Shown: positions 53,591-63,343, counted from the stretch's first letter. The stretch: DNA of 64,000 bases from Ostreococcus mediterraneus (GCA_012295225.1 WMKK01000004.1:485669-549668), one strand, 5' to 3'. The notes: generated from the sequence alone by a model not told the origin. Translations and numbers: made by a program.

Positions 53591-56056
53591 ATGCGACGTA
53601 CTCTCGCCCAGGCGCCAGAGACGTCCGCGCGTGACCAATCATCTACGCCGTCGTCATCCGCGCGCACGCCGCGCGCGTTAGGCGCGCGACGCGCGATGCC
53701 CGCGCACTACTATGAGTCAATCGACTACACCGATGCAGTGAACGCCGTGAGTGCCTCTCGACGCACATCTGCGCGCGATGACCCGCAACTGTCGCGCATC
53801 AAGTATGGGTTGACGTTTATCATCGGTGTGTGCACGGGCGTCGTGGCTTGGGCGATTGAAGGGTCGACGACGGGGGTGATTGCGATGCAAGCGGCGTTGA
53901 TGAATGCCTACTACGCCGACGCCGGTTTTACGTGCGCGATGCTCTTCGGGACGTCAGCGCTGATACTAGGCACGTTTGCGGGATACGTGGCGATATATCA
54001 AGCGCCACTGAGCGGCGGCGGTGGGGTGACGCCGGTGATGGCGACGTTGAACGGGGCGAATATACCCGGGTTGTTGAGCTCGCGGACGTTGGCGGCGAAA
54101 ATCGTAGGCGTAGCGTGCGGAGTGGGGAGCTCATTGGCGATAGGACCGGAAGGGCCGATGATACATATTGGTGCGGCGTTGGCGAGCGTGTGTACGTTGT
54201 ATTGGCCGCGTGCGGTGTTGTGTGCGCGGAAAGACGAAAACGAGAACGAGGACGAGGACGACTCGGCTTCGGAATACGATGACGATGTATGTGATAGTAG
54301 TGAGGACGATGACGTCGAAGCCGAGTTTCAGCGGGGACTCGTCACGCCCGTCGCACGAGGGGGGCGACGGAGACGGCGACAGCAAAGGCGAGGGTTCTTT
54401 TGTGACGGGGCGAAATTGGACGCGTTGTTGTTGGATTTAGCGTCGCAATCGACGCAACGCGAGTTTATATCCGCAGGTGCCGCCGCGGGCCTAGCCGCCG
54501 CTTTCGGTGCACCCATAGGTGGTGTGTTGTTTAGTTTTGAAGAAGCGAGTACGTTTTGGAGTCACCGCACGATGTGGAGATGTTTGATGTGCGCCGCGGT
54601 GGCTTCGTTTGTGCTCGCGTTGCTTGATTTACGCGGCAATCCAGGCATGGTATTCATCACTGGTGATCAGCTTAGAGCAACTACGCCGCGTGACTATTTT
54701 CATCAGTTGCCATTTTTTGTGCTCGTTGCGGCGATATCAGGTTTGAGTGGAGCAATGTTTAACAAGATTCAAAATTTGACGGCGCGTATTCGACCGGCGG
54801 CGACCAACAAGGTTGCGCGTTTGTTCGAATGTGCGCTCGTCGTCGTCGCCACCGTCGCTATGCGATTCTTGGCGTCGAATTATTTTGGTCGTTGCATGGT
54901 ACCGCCAGATTCTTGGGTCAAAGACAGCTTTGGTGTGCGATTCAATTGTGCAGAAGGGGAAATTAACGACATCGCCACCGTCTTCTTTGTCGCCCCGGGT
55001 CGGTCCATCGGTTGGATGTTTGGCATGGCGGAACACGTGTGGGGTGAAGCTTATGGATTCACCCCGCAAGGATTAGCCATCGCTGCGGTGTGTTACTTGA
55101 TCATGATGGCCATGGCGTTCGGGATTGCCGTGCCGGGTGGATTGTTTATGCCATCGCTGTTTCTCGGCGCGTGCAGCGGCGGGTGCGCCGGTTTGGTCCT
55201 GAAATCAGCGCTCCCAGACGCGTGGGACATTCAGCCTGGGTTGTACGCACTCATTGGTGCCACCGCCGCACTCGGTGGTGTATTTCGCTCGTCTGTGTCG
55301 CTCGTGGTAATCATGGTTGAAGGCACGAATGGTCAAGCGTTCGTTTTTGTCATAATTGTCGCCGTCGTGGTGAGCAACGCCGTCGGGAATTGGCTCGCGC
55401 ACGGCATTTACCATTCCGAGCTTCAGCGAAGCAAAACCGTGGCATATTTACCACGCGAGCCATCGCCATCGCTCGCGGGGAAAACTGCGGCGGATATCAT
55501 GGCTGCACCGGTGGCGTTCTTGCCAGAAGTTGCCCCGCTCGACGTCGCAAAGTCGTTACTCGAACACACCACGCACAACGGTTTCCCCGTCGTCGATGCC
55601 CAAGGCAAGCTCGTGGGGCTGGTTCTTCGCTCACAAATCGAAGTTTTGCTCGAACGTCCGCATCAAAGCTCGCTCGACGCCGCGGACGTCGCGGCACAGA
55701 GCCGATTAGACTTGGACATGCGCACTGCGCACATTCGTCACGACACCAAGGGCGCCACGCCCGGCGTCCTCCGCGGCGTCCTCGACGAAACTGTCGACGC
55801 CATCGAAGTCGAGCGTCTCATGCGCGTAAACACCACACCTCGACCCACGACAAGCAGTGGCGTGCGAGCGCATGAAGAAATCATGCTCGACATCAAGACG
55901 TACATGAACGCCGCGCCGCTCGCCGTGCACGTCGATTTCCCAGCCGAGCGCGCGCACGACGTCTTCCTAGCCCTCGCCTTGCGCCATCTCGTCGTCGTCG
56001 ATGGTGAATACGCTGTCATGGGCATCATCACGAGGAAAGATTTAATCGCTGCGTAA
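53591..56056 (+). CDS. CLC-type chloride/anion transporter with CBS domains
   Basis: Predicted 821 residues: membrane domain with CLC blocks, an acidic cytosolic insert (about 217-243) and a C-terminal CBS pair (about 635-821). The gating glutamate is present in GPEGPMIH (E187). The proton-glutamate region FSFEEAS (E317, E318) keeps its glutamates, suggesting an exchanger. The anion-filter loop that reads GSGIP in most CLCs reads GGGGVTP here (residues 142-148), so the usual serine is missing. GIAVPGGLFMPSLFLGAC is intact. The substrate may be chloride or nitrate; location (vacuole, plastid, endosome) is unclear. It is preceded by a 130-bp spacer. Confidence 0.85.
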   Translation: MRRTLAQAPETSARDQSSTPSSSARTPRALGARRAMPAHYYESIDYTDAVNAVSASRRTSARDDPQLSRIKYGLTFIIGVCTGVVAWAIEGSTTGVIAMQAALMNAYYADAGFTCAMLFGTSALILGTFAGYVAIYQAPLSGGGGVTPVMATLNGANIPGLLSSRTLAAKIVGVACGVGSSLAIGPEGPMIHIGAALASVCTLYWPRAVLCARKDENENEDEDDSASEYDDDVCDSSEDDDVEAEFQRGLVTPVARGGRRRRRQQRRGFFCDGAKLDALLLDLASQSTQREFISAGAAAGLAAAFGAPIGGVLFSFEEASTFWSHRTMWRCLMCAAVASFVLALLDLRGNPGMVFITGDQLRATTPRDYFHQLPFFVLVAAISGLSGAMFNKIQNLTARIRPAATNKVARLFECALVVVATVAMRFLASNYFGRCMVPPDSWVKDSFGVRFNCAEGEINDIATVFFVAPGRSIGWMFGMAEHVWGEAYGFTPQGLAIAAVCYLIMMAMAFGIAVPGGLFMPSLFLGACSGGCAGLVLKSALPDAWDIQPGLYALIGATAALGGVFRSSVSLVVIMVEGTNGQAFVFVIIVAVVVSNAVGNWLAHGIYHSELQRSKTVAYLPREPSPSLAGKTAADIMAAPVAFLPEVAPLDVAKSLLEHTTHNGFPVVDAQGKLVGLVLRSQIEVLLERPHQSSLDAADVAAQSRLDLDMRTAHIRHDTKGATPGVLRGVLDETVDAIEVERLMRVNTTPRPTTSSGVRAHEEIMLDIKTYMNAAPLAVHVDFPAERAHDVFLALALRHLVVVDGEYAVMGIITRKDLIAA

Positions 56057-56151
56057 CTTTGTTGTAACATTACTCGTACTCGTACGCTACGCTTCGTCCC
56101 GCGGCTCCCGTCGCCCAGCCGAGCTCCTCTTTCTTCACCGCCCTCACAACC

Positions 56152-57162
56152 ATGCGCCCGGCGTGGGCGACCGCGAGCGATGACGGGGGCGACACCCCGG
56201 GTCCATCACGCCGCCCACGCGCGCCTGACGACCCGAGCGTGCGCGAACGCGACGCCAAACGCGCGCGACACGACGCCGCAAAAGCGCCACAAAGCAACAA
56301 CCGCCGCTCGAAAACGCAACGAAAGGGCGGTCGAGCGCGCCCTCGCGCGCCCGCGTCGAAGCACAACGCGCAGAAATTGTACAGATATGGAAATTACGAC
56401 CGGTATTACGGCTATCGCGTGGGTGCCACGCTGGAGGATCCGCGTTTGAGAGCTTTTGCGCCCGAGTGGTTCACCAATAAAGCGGCGTGCGACGTCGGAT
56501 GCAACGAAGGATTACTGTCGCTTACGATTGCCACGTCGTACGAACCGCGCGAGATGGTGTGCATTGACATTGACGATGCGCTCGTGCGCCAGGCGCAGAA
56601 GAAATTACAAGAACTGCGCGTACACAGCGCGAGGCAGGCGGCGGCGGCGGAACGAGGCGGAGCCGTCGGGACGCTGGCGAATCGAGGACGCGCCTTGGGC
56701 GGCGTCGAATTCCGCTGCGCCAACGCGGTGGAGTATAATTTCGGCGTCGAACGCTTCGATATCATACTCATGATGTCCGTGACGAAGTGGATACATTTGA
56801 ATTGGGGCGATGAAGGGTTGAAACGCGTCTTTATCAACGCGTACGCCGCGCTCGCGCCGGGTGGCGCTTTAATCATCGAACCCCAACCTTGGCGGTCATA
56901 CAAGCAAGCGTTTCGTAAAAACAAGCACGACGTGCCCGCGGAATGGAAAACACATTACGGCTCTATCGAACTCAAGCCTGATATGTTTGAATGGTATTTG
57001 AAATCCGTCGTGGGATTTAGAACGATTCAACGTCTCGCGCTCGAGCCGACGCGCCGACGCGCCGACGACGACGACGCGAACGCCAATGAGGACACGAATG
57101 CGGACGCCACGCCCCCTTCTGCTGTCGCATTCAATCGAGACATTCTCAGATGCATCAAATGA
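56152..57162 (+). CDS. MePCE/BCDIN3-type RNA methylphosphate capping enzyme
   Basis: Predicted 336 residues. A basic disordered N-terminal ~60 residues lead into the Bin3 SAM methyltransferase domain: YRYGNYDRYYGYR, ACDVGCNEGLLSLTIA (SAM site), FDIILMMSVTKWIHLNWGDEGL, GGALIIEPQPWRSYKQA. The family methylates the gamma phosphate of 7SK or U6 snRNA. Plants have related enzymes. The C-terminus ends in an acidic patch (DDDANANEDTNADA). It is followed by a doubtful small frame. Confidence 0.85.
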   Translation: MRPAWATASDDGGDTPGPSRRPRAPDDPSVRERDAKRARHDAAKAPQSNNRRSKTQRKGGRARPRAPASKHNAQKLYRYGNYDRYYGYRVGATLEDPRLRAFAPEWFTNKAACDVGCNEGLLSLTIATSYEPREMVCIDIDDALVRQAQKKLQELRVHSARQAAAAERGGAVGTLANRGRALGGVEFRCANAVEYNFGVERFDIILMMSVTKWIHLNWGDEGLKRVFINAYAALAPGGALIIEPQPWRSYKQAFRKNKHDVPAEWKTHYGSIELKPDMFEWYLKSVVGFRTIQRLALEPTRRRADDDDANANEDTNADATPPSAVAFNRDILRCIK

Positions 57163-57310
57163 CGACGACGACGATGCATGTACATCACGTTTAGAACAAC
57201 ATTGTGCGAGGCGCGCGCGCGTCGTAGACGAATTTGTAGCTCAAACCCATCCGCGCGAAAGCTCACGCCTTCCAGCGTCACATTTTGACGCGCACATCGC
57301 TCTCGACGCC

Positions 57311-57544
57311 ATGTCATCGATGTCCCTCGCTGAATACGACGCCCTCATCTACCCAGGCTTCCTCCGACGCAACGTCGCGCGCTGGAACGACGACGGAAGC
57401 GCCGCGCCGCTGTCCCGCGCGCGAGGCCCAAAGAATGAAACATTCGTGCTTCAGCTGCGTAGCGGCGAAATAGATCAAGACGTGAGCGCAATCGAGCAAG
57501 AGGTGCGTGCGCGAACGTGCGAGGCTCATCGCGCGCGCGTTTGA
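57311..57544 (+). CDS. Doubtful small protein, 77 aa
   Basis: ATG-started frame (MSSMSLAEYDALIYPGFLRRN...) of 77 residues in the gap between the MePCE-like gene and PEX12. It reads less Arg-rich than shadow frames and has helical text at both ends, but no known domain. It could be a real small gene, or the 3' part of a spliced one, or noise. Confidence 0.35.
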   Translation: MSSMSLAEYDALIYPGFLRRNVARWNDDGSAAPLSRARGPKNETFVLQLRSGEIDQDVSAIEQEVRARTCEAHRARV

Positions 57545-57958
57545 GACGCGAATACGGGCGACAACGTGACGCGACCGCGACGATCGCGAATGATTTTGAG
57601 GGTTGACTCTGACCGCGCGCACGCGTAATAAACGCGTCGTTTCCCACAGCTCGGTTTAGCGTTAAAAGGCAAGGGTGCGCGCAAACGCGCGGGCGGAGAA
57701 TCGTAACGCATGGTCCAGCGCATCGCCACCAGCGCGCACGCGGGCGACGCGGCGCCTTGGTTTGTATATTTATGTAGTCGTTTTACGTAGCCCAAAGAAT
57801 GGAACCAGCGTCGGCGCGTCGGCGCGCTAGTCGTGTCAACACCACGAGAGAAACACAACGCAACGCACACACCTCACCGTCGTCGTCGTCGTCGTCGCCG
57901 TCGCATCGTCACGAGCTGGTCCTGGATTGGGCGCGTCAGTGCGCGACGCGCTCGACGC
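57545..57958. promoter_or_regulatory. Promoter side of PEX12
   Basis: About 410 bp. Only Arg-rich open frames are present. A tatatttatg stretch at about 57766-57775 is the best TATA candidate, 185 bp before the start codon. No RNA gene seen. Confidence 0.45.
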
Positions 57959-59272
57959 ATGTTACCGCTCATCGCCCATCGCGCGCGCGTGTCGCGAACG
58001 CTCGACGCGCGGGACGCGGCAGAACCATCGTCGTCGGCGTCATCATCGCCCGCAGCGCCTCGCCCGGCGTCGTCCGACGATACCCGCGCGCGACGCGCGA
58101 CGCTCGATGCGTCGACGAGGCCAACGTTTTTTGAGCTCGTGGCTGCCGAACGCCTCGGTGCATCGCTCCGAGACGCCCTGGCGTACGCCTTGGGCACGCT
58201 CGCCAACGCAGGCGCGCCAGCGCTCGCGCATGCCGCGCTCGATCGCGGCGATGAGGTGTTTGCCGTGCTCTCGTTGCTCGCTGAAGCCAAGGCGTTTGCG
58301 AGCGGCGACGGCGGCGTCGCCGAAAGCGTGTACGGGCTCCAGCGCGTACCGCGCACGCTGACCCCTGAACGGCTCGGTGCGGATGGAAGATATCGAATAG
58401 ATACCACACAGCGCGTGATGAGCGCTTTACTTCTCGCGTTTGGGCCGTATGTGAAGAGTAAATGTGCGGCGGCGCACGAGGCGCTGGCACCGGATTATTA
58501 CGCCGACGCGAGGCGACGACATCGCGCTCGACGACATCGTGCGTTTGATGGCGCCGAATCACGCGCGTTAGCGATGACAGATGATGAATTGGCGATAGTC
58601 GCGCGCGAACGTGCGCGAAAACCGGGGGTTTCGGGTGCGCTCACGCGAGCATTCGTTGCGGCGTATCCGACAGCGAACGCGATGATGGAGACGGCGACGT
58701 TTGTGGCGTGGACGGGATACTTACTCGGTCGATGGAATATAAACGATCCAACGCTCATGCTCGTCGATTGCTACGTTGCACGAGCTTTACCGAGTGAGTT
58801 GGAGGCAAATGTAAGAGAATTGGAGGCGATACGCGCGAGACAGATACAACGCGCCGCCGGGATGGGACATCCGGCGGCGCGCGTGGCTGGCGTCGGCGCG
58901 TTACGTGTGAAGAATTTCGTCATGGATTACGCACAATCTGCACTCATCGCCGCAGTGATTGGGTTCAAACTCACTGAGTGGTGGTACGGCGCCGCAGAGG
59001 AGCGCGTAGTGAATGCGACGACGCTTCCGGTGCCGCCTCCGCCGCCGCGCCCGCCGCCGCATCCGGAAGGCTTGGCGTTACCGGATGATCAAAGTCTCTG
59101 CCCTTTGTGTCGTAAAAGCATACGTAACCCAGCGGTATTGACATGTTCGGGATATGTGTTTTGCTACAGCTGCGTTCACGCGCACGTAGATCGATACGGG
59201 GATTGTCCGGTGTCTTTACATCGCGCCGTTCGTGGCGTCGACGACATTCGCCGGTTATTTGACGGCAACTAA
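57959..59272 (+). CDS. PEX12: PEX12, peroxisomal RING ubiquitin ligase subunit
   Basis: Predicted 437 residues from the ATG at 57959; the frame runs upstream to a GTG. The N-terminus has the PEX12 block (RPTFFELVAAERLGASLRDALAYAL). Several membrane helices follow, then a Pro-rich linker (VPPPPPRPPP) and a C-terminal RING (CPLCRKSIRNPAVLTCSGYVFCYSCVHAHVDRYGDCP). As in PEX12 elsewhere, the RING lacks part of the usual eight ligands. PEX2-PEX10-PEX12 ubiquitinates the import receptor PEX5 at peroxisomes. The identity is secure from the N-terminal and RING blocks together. Confidence 0.88.
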   Translation: MLPLIAHRARVSRTLDARDAAEPSSSASSSPAAPRPASSDDTRARRATLDASTRPTFFELVAAERLGASLRDALAYALGTLANAGAPALAHAALDRGDEVFAVLSLLAEAKAFASGDGGVAESVYGLQRVPRTLTPERLGADGRYRIDTTQRVMSALLLAFGPYVKSKCAAAHEALAPDYYADARRRHRARRHRAFDGAESRALAMTDDELAIVARERARKPGVSGALTRAFVAAYPTANAMMETATFVAWTGYLLGRWNINDPTLMLVDCYVARALPSELEANVRELEAIRARQIQRAAGMGHPAARVAGVGALRVKNFVMDYAQSALIAAVIGFKLTEWWYGAAEERVVNATTLPVPPPPPRPPPHPEGLALPDDQSLCPLCRKSIRNPAVLTCSGYVFCYSCVHAHVDRYGDCPVSLHRAVRGVDDIRRLFDGN

Positions 59273-59497
59273 CTAGTCGCGCGCGACGCCGTGCTCCTCC
59301 TCCTCCGCCTCCGCACTTAGCGCGCAGCTCGATTGTAATTGACTCATTTAGATGATAAAATCACGCACAATGCGCAACACTTTTACAAACTAGGACTGGA
59401 AACCAAACTACTCGCAAGCGTTATCTCGCGTCCCCCCTCTGAAGTTTCCTTTTGATGAATTTTGGTACATTCGCTTTCTCTCTCTCACCCGCGCGCC

Positions 59498-59936
59498 TTA
59501 AAAAGATGGATCCTTAGAACCAGTCTTTTTCGACTTTTCAAGCGCGGCGTAGAACTCCTGCTGCTTCGAGCGATGTTGCCAGTGGTTGTACTTCCACGCG
59601 GCGCCCGCGAGCAACCCGAGGCCCATGCCCATGATGATTTCCGACTTGACGTACACCCGTTGAGCTATGACGCGCACAGAGACGATGTTAGTCACACGAA
59701 AACATATCGCGACATCGAATGCGCGCGCGAAAGACGCGAATGCGCGCGCGACAAAGACGCAAACGTGACGTGAGCTCGATTTGGATCGTTTAGGTCTCCC
59801 AGCGGTGATCGCGATCGAACGAAACGCGTTGTGCGCCGGTGCGCGCGAGCGTTCGCGCGCGATTCGCGGTGGAGCGCGAGAGGCGATGTCGCTCGATGTG
59901 TTGCGCACCTATGCCGTGATACACCGTGTGCGCCAT
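59498..59936 (-). CDS. COX5C: Cytochrome c oxidase subunit 5C (two exons)
   Basis: Exon 1 is 59936-59909 (28 nt), exon 2 is 59664-59498, and the intron is 244 bp. Donor GTGCGC, acceptor TCATAG, branch motif GACTAAC at about 59687-59693. The join codes for alanine (G|CT) and gives a 64-residue protein that matches plant COX5C: MAHTV at the start, KSEIIMGMGLGLLAGAAWKYNHW in the membrane helix, then EFYAALEK. It is a small inner-membrane subunit of complex IV. Without the intron, the frame has an unrelated N-terminus. The plus-strand open frames in the intron are not genes. Confidence 0.85.
59665..59908 (-). other. COX5C intron, 244 bp
   Basis: Longest of the five introns found. Donor GTGCGC, branch motif GACTAAC about 25 nt before the acceptor, acceptor TCATAG. 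It contains no other gene that I can see. Confidence 0.8.
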
Positions 59937-60071
59937 GACGACAGACGCGCGCGCAGTTGTGAGGGCTCGCTATGTGCAGGGTATAGAGGGCCGAACCGGG
60001 ATCGACGACGCGACGCGCGCGAACAATGGCTGCCCAAAGAAACACAAACACACACATAGATTACTACAAGA

Positions 60072-60683
60072 CTAGAGCATACGCAATGCTTTCAATTTCG
60101 CGCGCTCCTTGGCGCTCTTCTTGGCGATCGTTTTCGGATTTGTAATCTCCGTCGGCGCTCCGACGCCCGTGCGACGTCTATTCTCCTCCTTTTGCGCCTT
60201 CTTCGCCTCGCGTCGCTCGCGTTCAGCCTTGGCGCGCGCACCAGCTTCAGCCTTGGCGCGTTTCTTTGCATCCTGAAACAACTTTTTCGCATTCTTCTCA
60301 GCCATGCGCTCGTCCCAGGTCTTTGAGCTCGGGACGCGCTTCAACGCGCTCGCGCGCTTTGCGGGTTGCTTCCACGGCCGACCACTTTTCGAGCCAACCA
60401 CCACCTCATACGTCGCGCGCGGCGCCTTAAACGCGCGCAGTGCCTCGGTATCTATGTTCATGTCTACATCCGCATCGTCGCCATCGTCGCCATCGCGTTT
60501 ACGTTTGCCGTGACGCACTGTTTTAGTGATGCTTCGGTGGTCCACGCCGCTCTTGAAAACCTCTTGCGGGGGCACGTACGCGCCGGCATCGAGCGCGCTG
60601 GCGTCGGATGACGCGCGCATGGCGACGTCTGCATTCGCAGTGGCGTCCACGGCGACGCGGCGCGCGCGACGAGGCGCGGACAT
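60072..60683 (-). CDS. Cgr1/CCDC86-like rRNA processing protein
   Basis: Predicted 203 residues from the ATG at 60681-60683. An in-frame ATG at 60777-60779 overlaps the stop codon of the upstream gene by one base and is less likely. The C-terminal half is the Cgr1 domain (GRPWKQPAKRASALK, KTWDERMAEKNAKKLF, then a Lys/Arg/Glu-rich helix to KAL). Cgr1 and CCDC86 act in 60S maturation and nucleolar integrity. The N-terminal half is acidic and low complexity, including DDGDDADVDM. It shares orientation with the 2OG-oxygenase gene upstream. Confidence 0.78.
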   Translation of the reverse strand: MSAPRRARRVAVDATANADVAMRASSDASALDAGAYVPPQEVFKSGVDHRSITKTVRHGKRKRDGDDGDDADVDMNIDTEALRAFKAPRATYEVVVGSKSGRPWKQPAKRASALKRVPSSKTWDERMAEKNAKKLFQDAKKRAKAEAGARAKAERERREAKKAQKEENRRRTGVGAPTEITNPKTIAKKSAKERAKLKALRML

Positions 60684-60778
60684 GGCGACAAAGGACGCGC
60701 GAATGTGTGCGGGACAGCGGCGGCGGCGGCTGGTGATGATTTGGCTGCGCGCGCCTTTGCTCGGTTCAAATGTTACCA

Positions 60779-61768
60779 TTATTCGATATTAAACGCGACG
60801 GAGACGCGAAATGCGTCATCGCGCAGTGATTGTGAATGTTCGTTCTGTGCATTCGCGGCGGTGAACGCGCTGACGGCGTGTAGGGCGGCGCCTGAGAAGC
60901 AGGCGAGGTCGCCGACGCGAGGCGGATGGACAAAGTACGGCGTCTCGCGAGCGTCTCTCGGCGCGTCGCTTCGCACACCTAGGCACCCGGCGTCGTCATC
61001 AACGGGGTGTGGAATTTGCAGGTATAAGACTCCGCTCCAATGCTCGGCGCTGTCGTGGGCATGGAGGCGGTTGTAGTCGCCAGGCGCGTTGACGTTGAGC
61101 CAGCCGTACACGTCAGCGGGCGACGCCGCGGGACGCTGCGCGGGACGGCGTATGCGCTCGTAGGCTTCTATAGCGATCGCGTTGATCGTCGTCCATGTCA
61201 CTGACTCGTGTAGAGATATGGATGTGCGTGCGTGTGTCGACGTCGATGGCGTCGTCGTCGCAGACGCCGGCGCGTTCGCGTCGGTTGGCGTCCGTTCGCA
61301 CCTGTCGCTCGCGGCGTCTCCACCCATCTCGCCATCGTCATCGTCGCTGCCGTCGCCGTCGCCGTCGTCGTCAGATGAGTCTAATAAATCTGCATAACTC
61401 TGGTATCCGCCTCGATTGGAACGCACGACCGAGACGTCGGAGCCTGGTCCTGGAACGGCTCCACCGAGCGACCGCTCTTCGTCTTCGCGTCCTCGACGAA
61501 ACTTCCTCAACCCCAGAGGCACGAGCGTGTGCACGAGTGCCTCACGCACGTCATCACGTAACGTGAAAATGTGTATTAATGTCGCCGCCGCGCTGGCGTC
61601 GTCGGTGTCGTCCACGGCGTATGTGGTGTGTGTTTGGAAGCATGAGCTTGAGGCGTCGAGCGCGGCGGCTGGGACAACTCTCGCCGTACTCGCGTCAATT
61701 CTACGCAAAGTCGACGGGTCTCGAGCGTGGATGGTGTCCACGGCGGCCATGAGCGCGGGGAGATCCAT
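60779..61768 (-). CDS. 2-oxoglutarate/Fe(II) oxygenase-like protein
   Basis: Predicted 329 residues. The C-terminal part is a 2OG-Fe(II) oxygenase of the PF13759 type: WLNVNAPGDYNRLHAHDSAEHWSGVLYLQIP (metal-binding His region), then PRVGDLACFSGAALHAVSAF, and RVSVAFNIE with the 2OG arginine. The middle is a Ser/Asp/Thr-rich disordered stretch (SSDDDGDGDGSDDDD). Substrates of this subfamily are not defined. It is placed between Cgr1 and IWS1 with the same orientation. Confidence 0.7.
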   Translation of the reverse strand: MDLPALMAAVDTIHARDPSTLRRIDASTARVVPAAALDASSSCFQTHTTYAVDDTDDASAAATLIHIFTLRDDVREALVHTLVPLGLRKFRRGREDEERSLGGAVPGPGSDVSVVRSNRGGYQSYADLLDSSDDDGDGDGSDDDDGEMGGDAASDRCERTPTDANAPASATTTPSTSTHARTSISLHESVTWTTINAIAIEAYERIRRPAQRPAASPADVYGWLNVNAPGDYNRLHAHDSAEHWSGVLYLQIPHPVDDDAGCLGVRSDAPRDARETPYFVHPPRVGDLACFSGAALHAVSAFTAANAQNEHSQSLRDDAFRVSVAFNIE

Positions 61769-62017
61769 GGCGTGAGGTCGTGCGCTATTGGTGCGGCGCG
61801 AAGTGCGGTAGCGAGCGCGGAACGAGAGCCACCGCGCGCGCCAAAAACTCGAAACACACTCTAGGTGCGTCGTAATTACACAACTATGATGAATTTAAGC
61901 GAACAATGTTTCCTTTCGCGTTGATGGTGTGTGCGGGCTGATTTATAGCCCACACACGCGCGTGACGCGGCGCCGTCATCGTCAAGTCCGCCGCTATCAC
62001 GCGTACGTTCTCGCCTT

Positions 62018-63343
62018 TTAATTCCCTTGGAAACCAACCAGACCTCGTCCTTCGACTGAAGGCACGTATGCTTGGCCACCTTGTTTCTTGTTCTTGGCAA
62101 CCTTGCCCACGAGTTGACGCACCCGACGTTGATCGGCAGTTTGCGTGCGCGCCTTGATTTCACTCGGATCAATTTCCAGACGAGGTTGCTTTACGTACTG
62201 CGTGCTTGAACGTTCAGGGACCATGGCGTGGTGACGATAGCCACGCTCACCATATTTCGGCTCATCCGTGATCGCGTCGGCGCCACCGACATCGGCGCTG
62301 GCATCGACGGCGCGCTTTTTCGCTTTTTTCACGCGTCGCTCATCCGCGTCCACCTGCTCTCTGCCTACGTGAATATCGCCGTAGTGCGAAGACAGTTCGT
62401 ACACCGGTCTCGACCACTTCTCGACGAGCTTTTTGCAAATCACTCTGTTTTGCGCCGTCTCTTCGTCAATTGTGGATAAGAACATGATGATGCGTCCCAA
62501 ACCCGAGCGTTTCAATTCCTCCTTGCGTTCGTGCGAATCCGTCGCCACTGGAAGTTGTTCAATGAGCTTAATCAAACTCGTACGAATCGTTAAATTCGCC
62601 AAGTTTCCATCGGGCAACAAATCTAACCACGCGCGTAGCACGTTCAGCAGCCCATGGCGCAAGAAAGCCTCGTGAAGTTCGACCATTTTCAACTTTTTCT
62701 CCACTTCGGGCAAAAGCTTGAGCTTCTTCACCGCGGGCTTCCCCATGTCATACGCGCGCAAATCCTCCTCCACCGCGATCTCCATCTTGGATAAAAAGTC
62801 AAGTACCTCCATGCGCGCCACTTCTTCATCCTTTCTACGTCGTTTGCCTTTCCCACCCGGGGCAAATAACTTGCCCAACTCGTCGTCGCTCTCCTCCGCC
62901 TCGCTCGCGTACCCTCGCTTTCCGCCGTCTTCGTCATCCGACATGTTCGCCCACTTGTCCTCTTCCGCTACACCCGCGTCATCAATAAACGCATCATCTT
63001 CCGCAGTTCGCGGGGCGACGTAATCCTCGTTCTGGATCGCGTCAAAATCTACATCCTTTGTCCCGCGTTTTAAAGATTTAGGATCGCCCCGCGCCGCCTT
63101 CGCCTTGGACGCCGCCTTCGCCTTGGACGCTTTCGACCGGCCTTTCAGCGCGATGGCGTCGGCCAAATCATCGTCGTCGTCGTCGTCACCCGCGCCGCCC
63201 ACGCCCGCGCCGTCGTCGTCGTCGTCATCGGAATCGCCAAACAGCCGATTCATGAGCTCCTTATCTTTCCCACCCGCCGCGGGCGCGCCATCGCCCGCGG
63301 ACGCGTCCGCCGCCTCGTGCGCGCGTTCGGCAACGTCAGACAT
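62018..63343 (-). CDS. IWS1: IWS1/SPN1, transcription elongation factor
   Basis: Predicted 441 residues. The N-terminal half is acidic and disordered with Asp/Glu-rich runs. The C-terminal half has the TFIIS N-terminal-like (LW) domain of IWS1: VLDFLSKMEIAVEEDL, then LKLLPEVEKKLKMVELHEAFLRHGLLNVLRAWLDLLPDGNLANLTIRTSLIKLIEQLP. IWS1 binds Spt6 and RNA polymerase II during elongation. A basic tail follows (VRQLVGKVAKNKKQGG). The start is 98 bp from the GDSL-type gene. Confidence 0.88.
   Translation of the reverse strand: MSDVAERAHEAADASAGDGAPAAGGKDKELMNRLFGDSDDDDDDGAGVGGAGDDDDDDDLADAIALKGRSKASKAKAASKAKAARGDPKSLKRGTKDVDFDAIQNEDYVAPRTAEDDAFIDDAGVAEEDKWANMSDDEDGGKRGYASEAEESDDELGKLFAPGGKGKRRRKDEEVARMEVLDFLSKMEIAVEEDLRAYDMGKPAVKKLKLLPEVEKKLKMVELHEAFLRHGLLNVLRAWLDLLPDGNLANLTIRTSLIKLIEQLPVATDSHERKEELKRSGLGRIIMFLSTIDEETAQNRVICKKLVEKWSRPVYELSSHYGDIHVGREQVDADERRVKKAKKRAVDASADVGGADAITDEPKYGERGYRHHAMVPERSSTQYVKQPRLEIDPSEIKARTQTADQRRVRQLVGKVAKNKKQGGQAYVPSVEGRGLVGFQGN

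Noticed and set aside
59340-59460. Possible C/D-box snoRNA between PEX12 and COX5C
   Set aside because: A box C-like agatgataaa and a box D-like ctga are present, but box C has a mismatch and no terminal stem is visible.
59498-59908. 136-residue unspliced frame for the COX5C region
   Set aside because: Its N-terminus is intron text. The two-exon model restores the conserved start.
60684-60779. Upstream start for the Cgr1-like protein
   Set aside because: That ATG overlaps the preceding gene's stop. The transcript would have to begin inside that gene, so the internal ATG is preferred.
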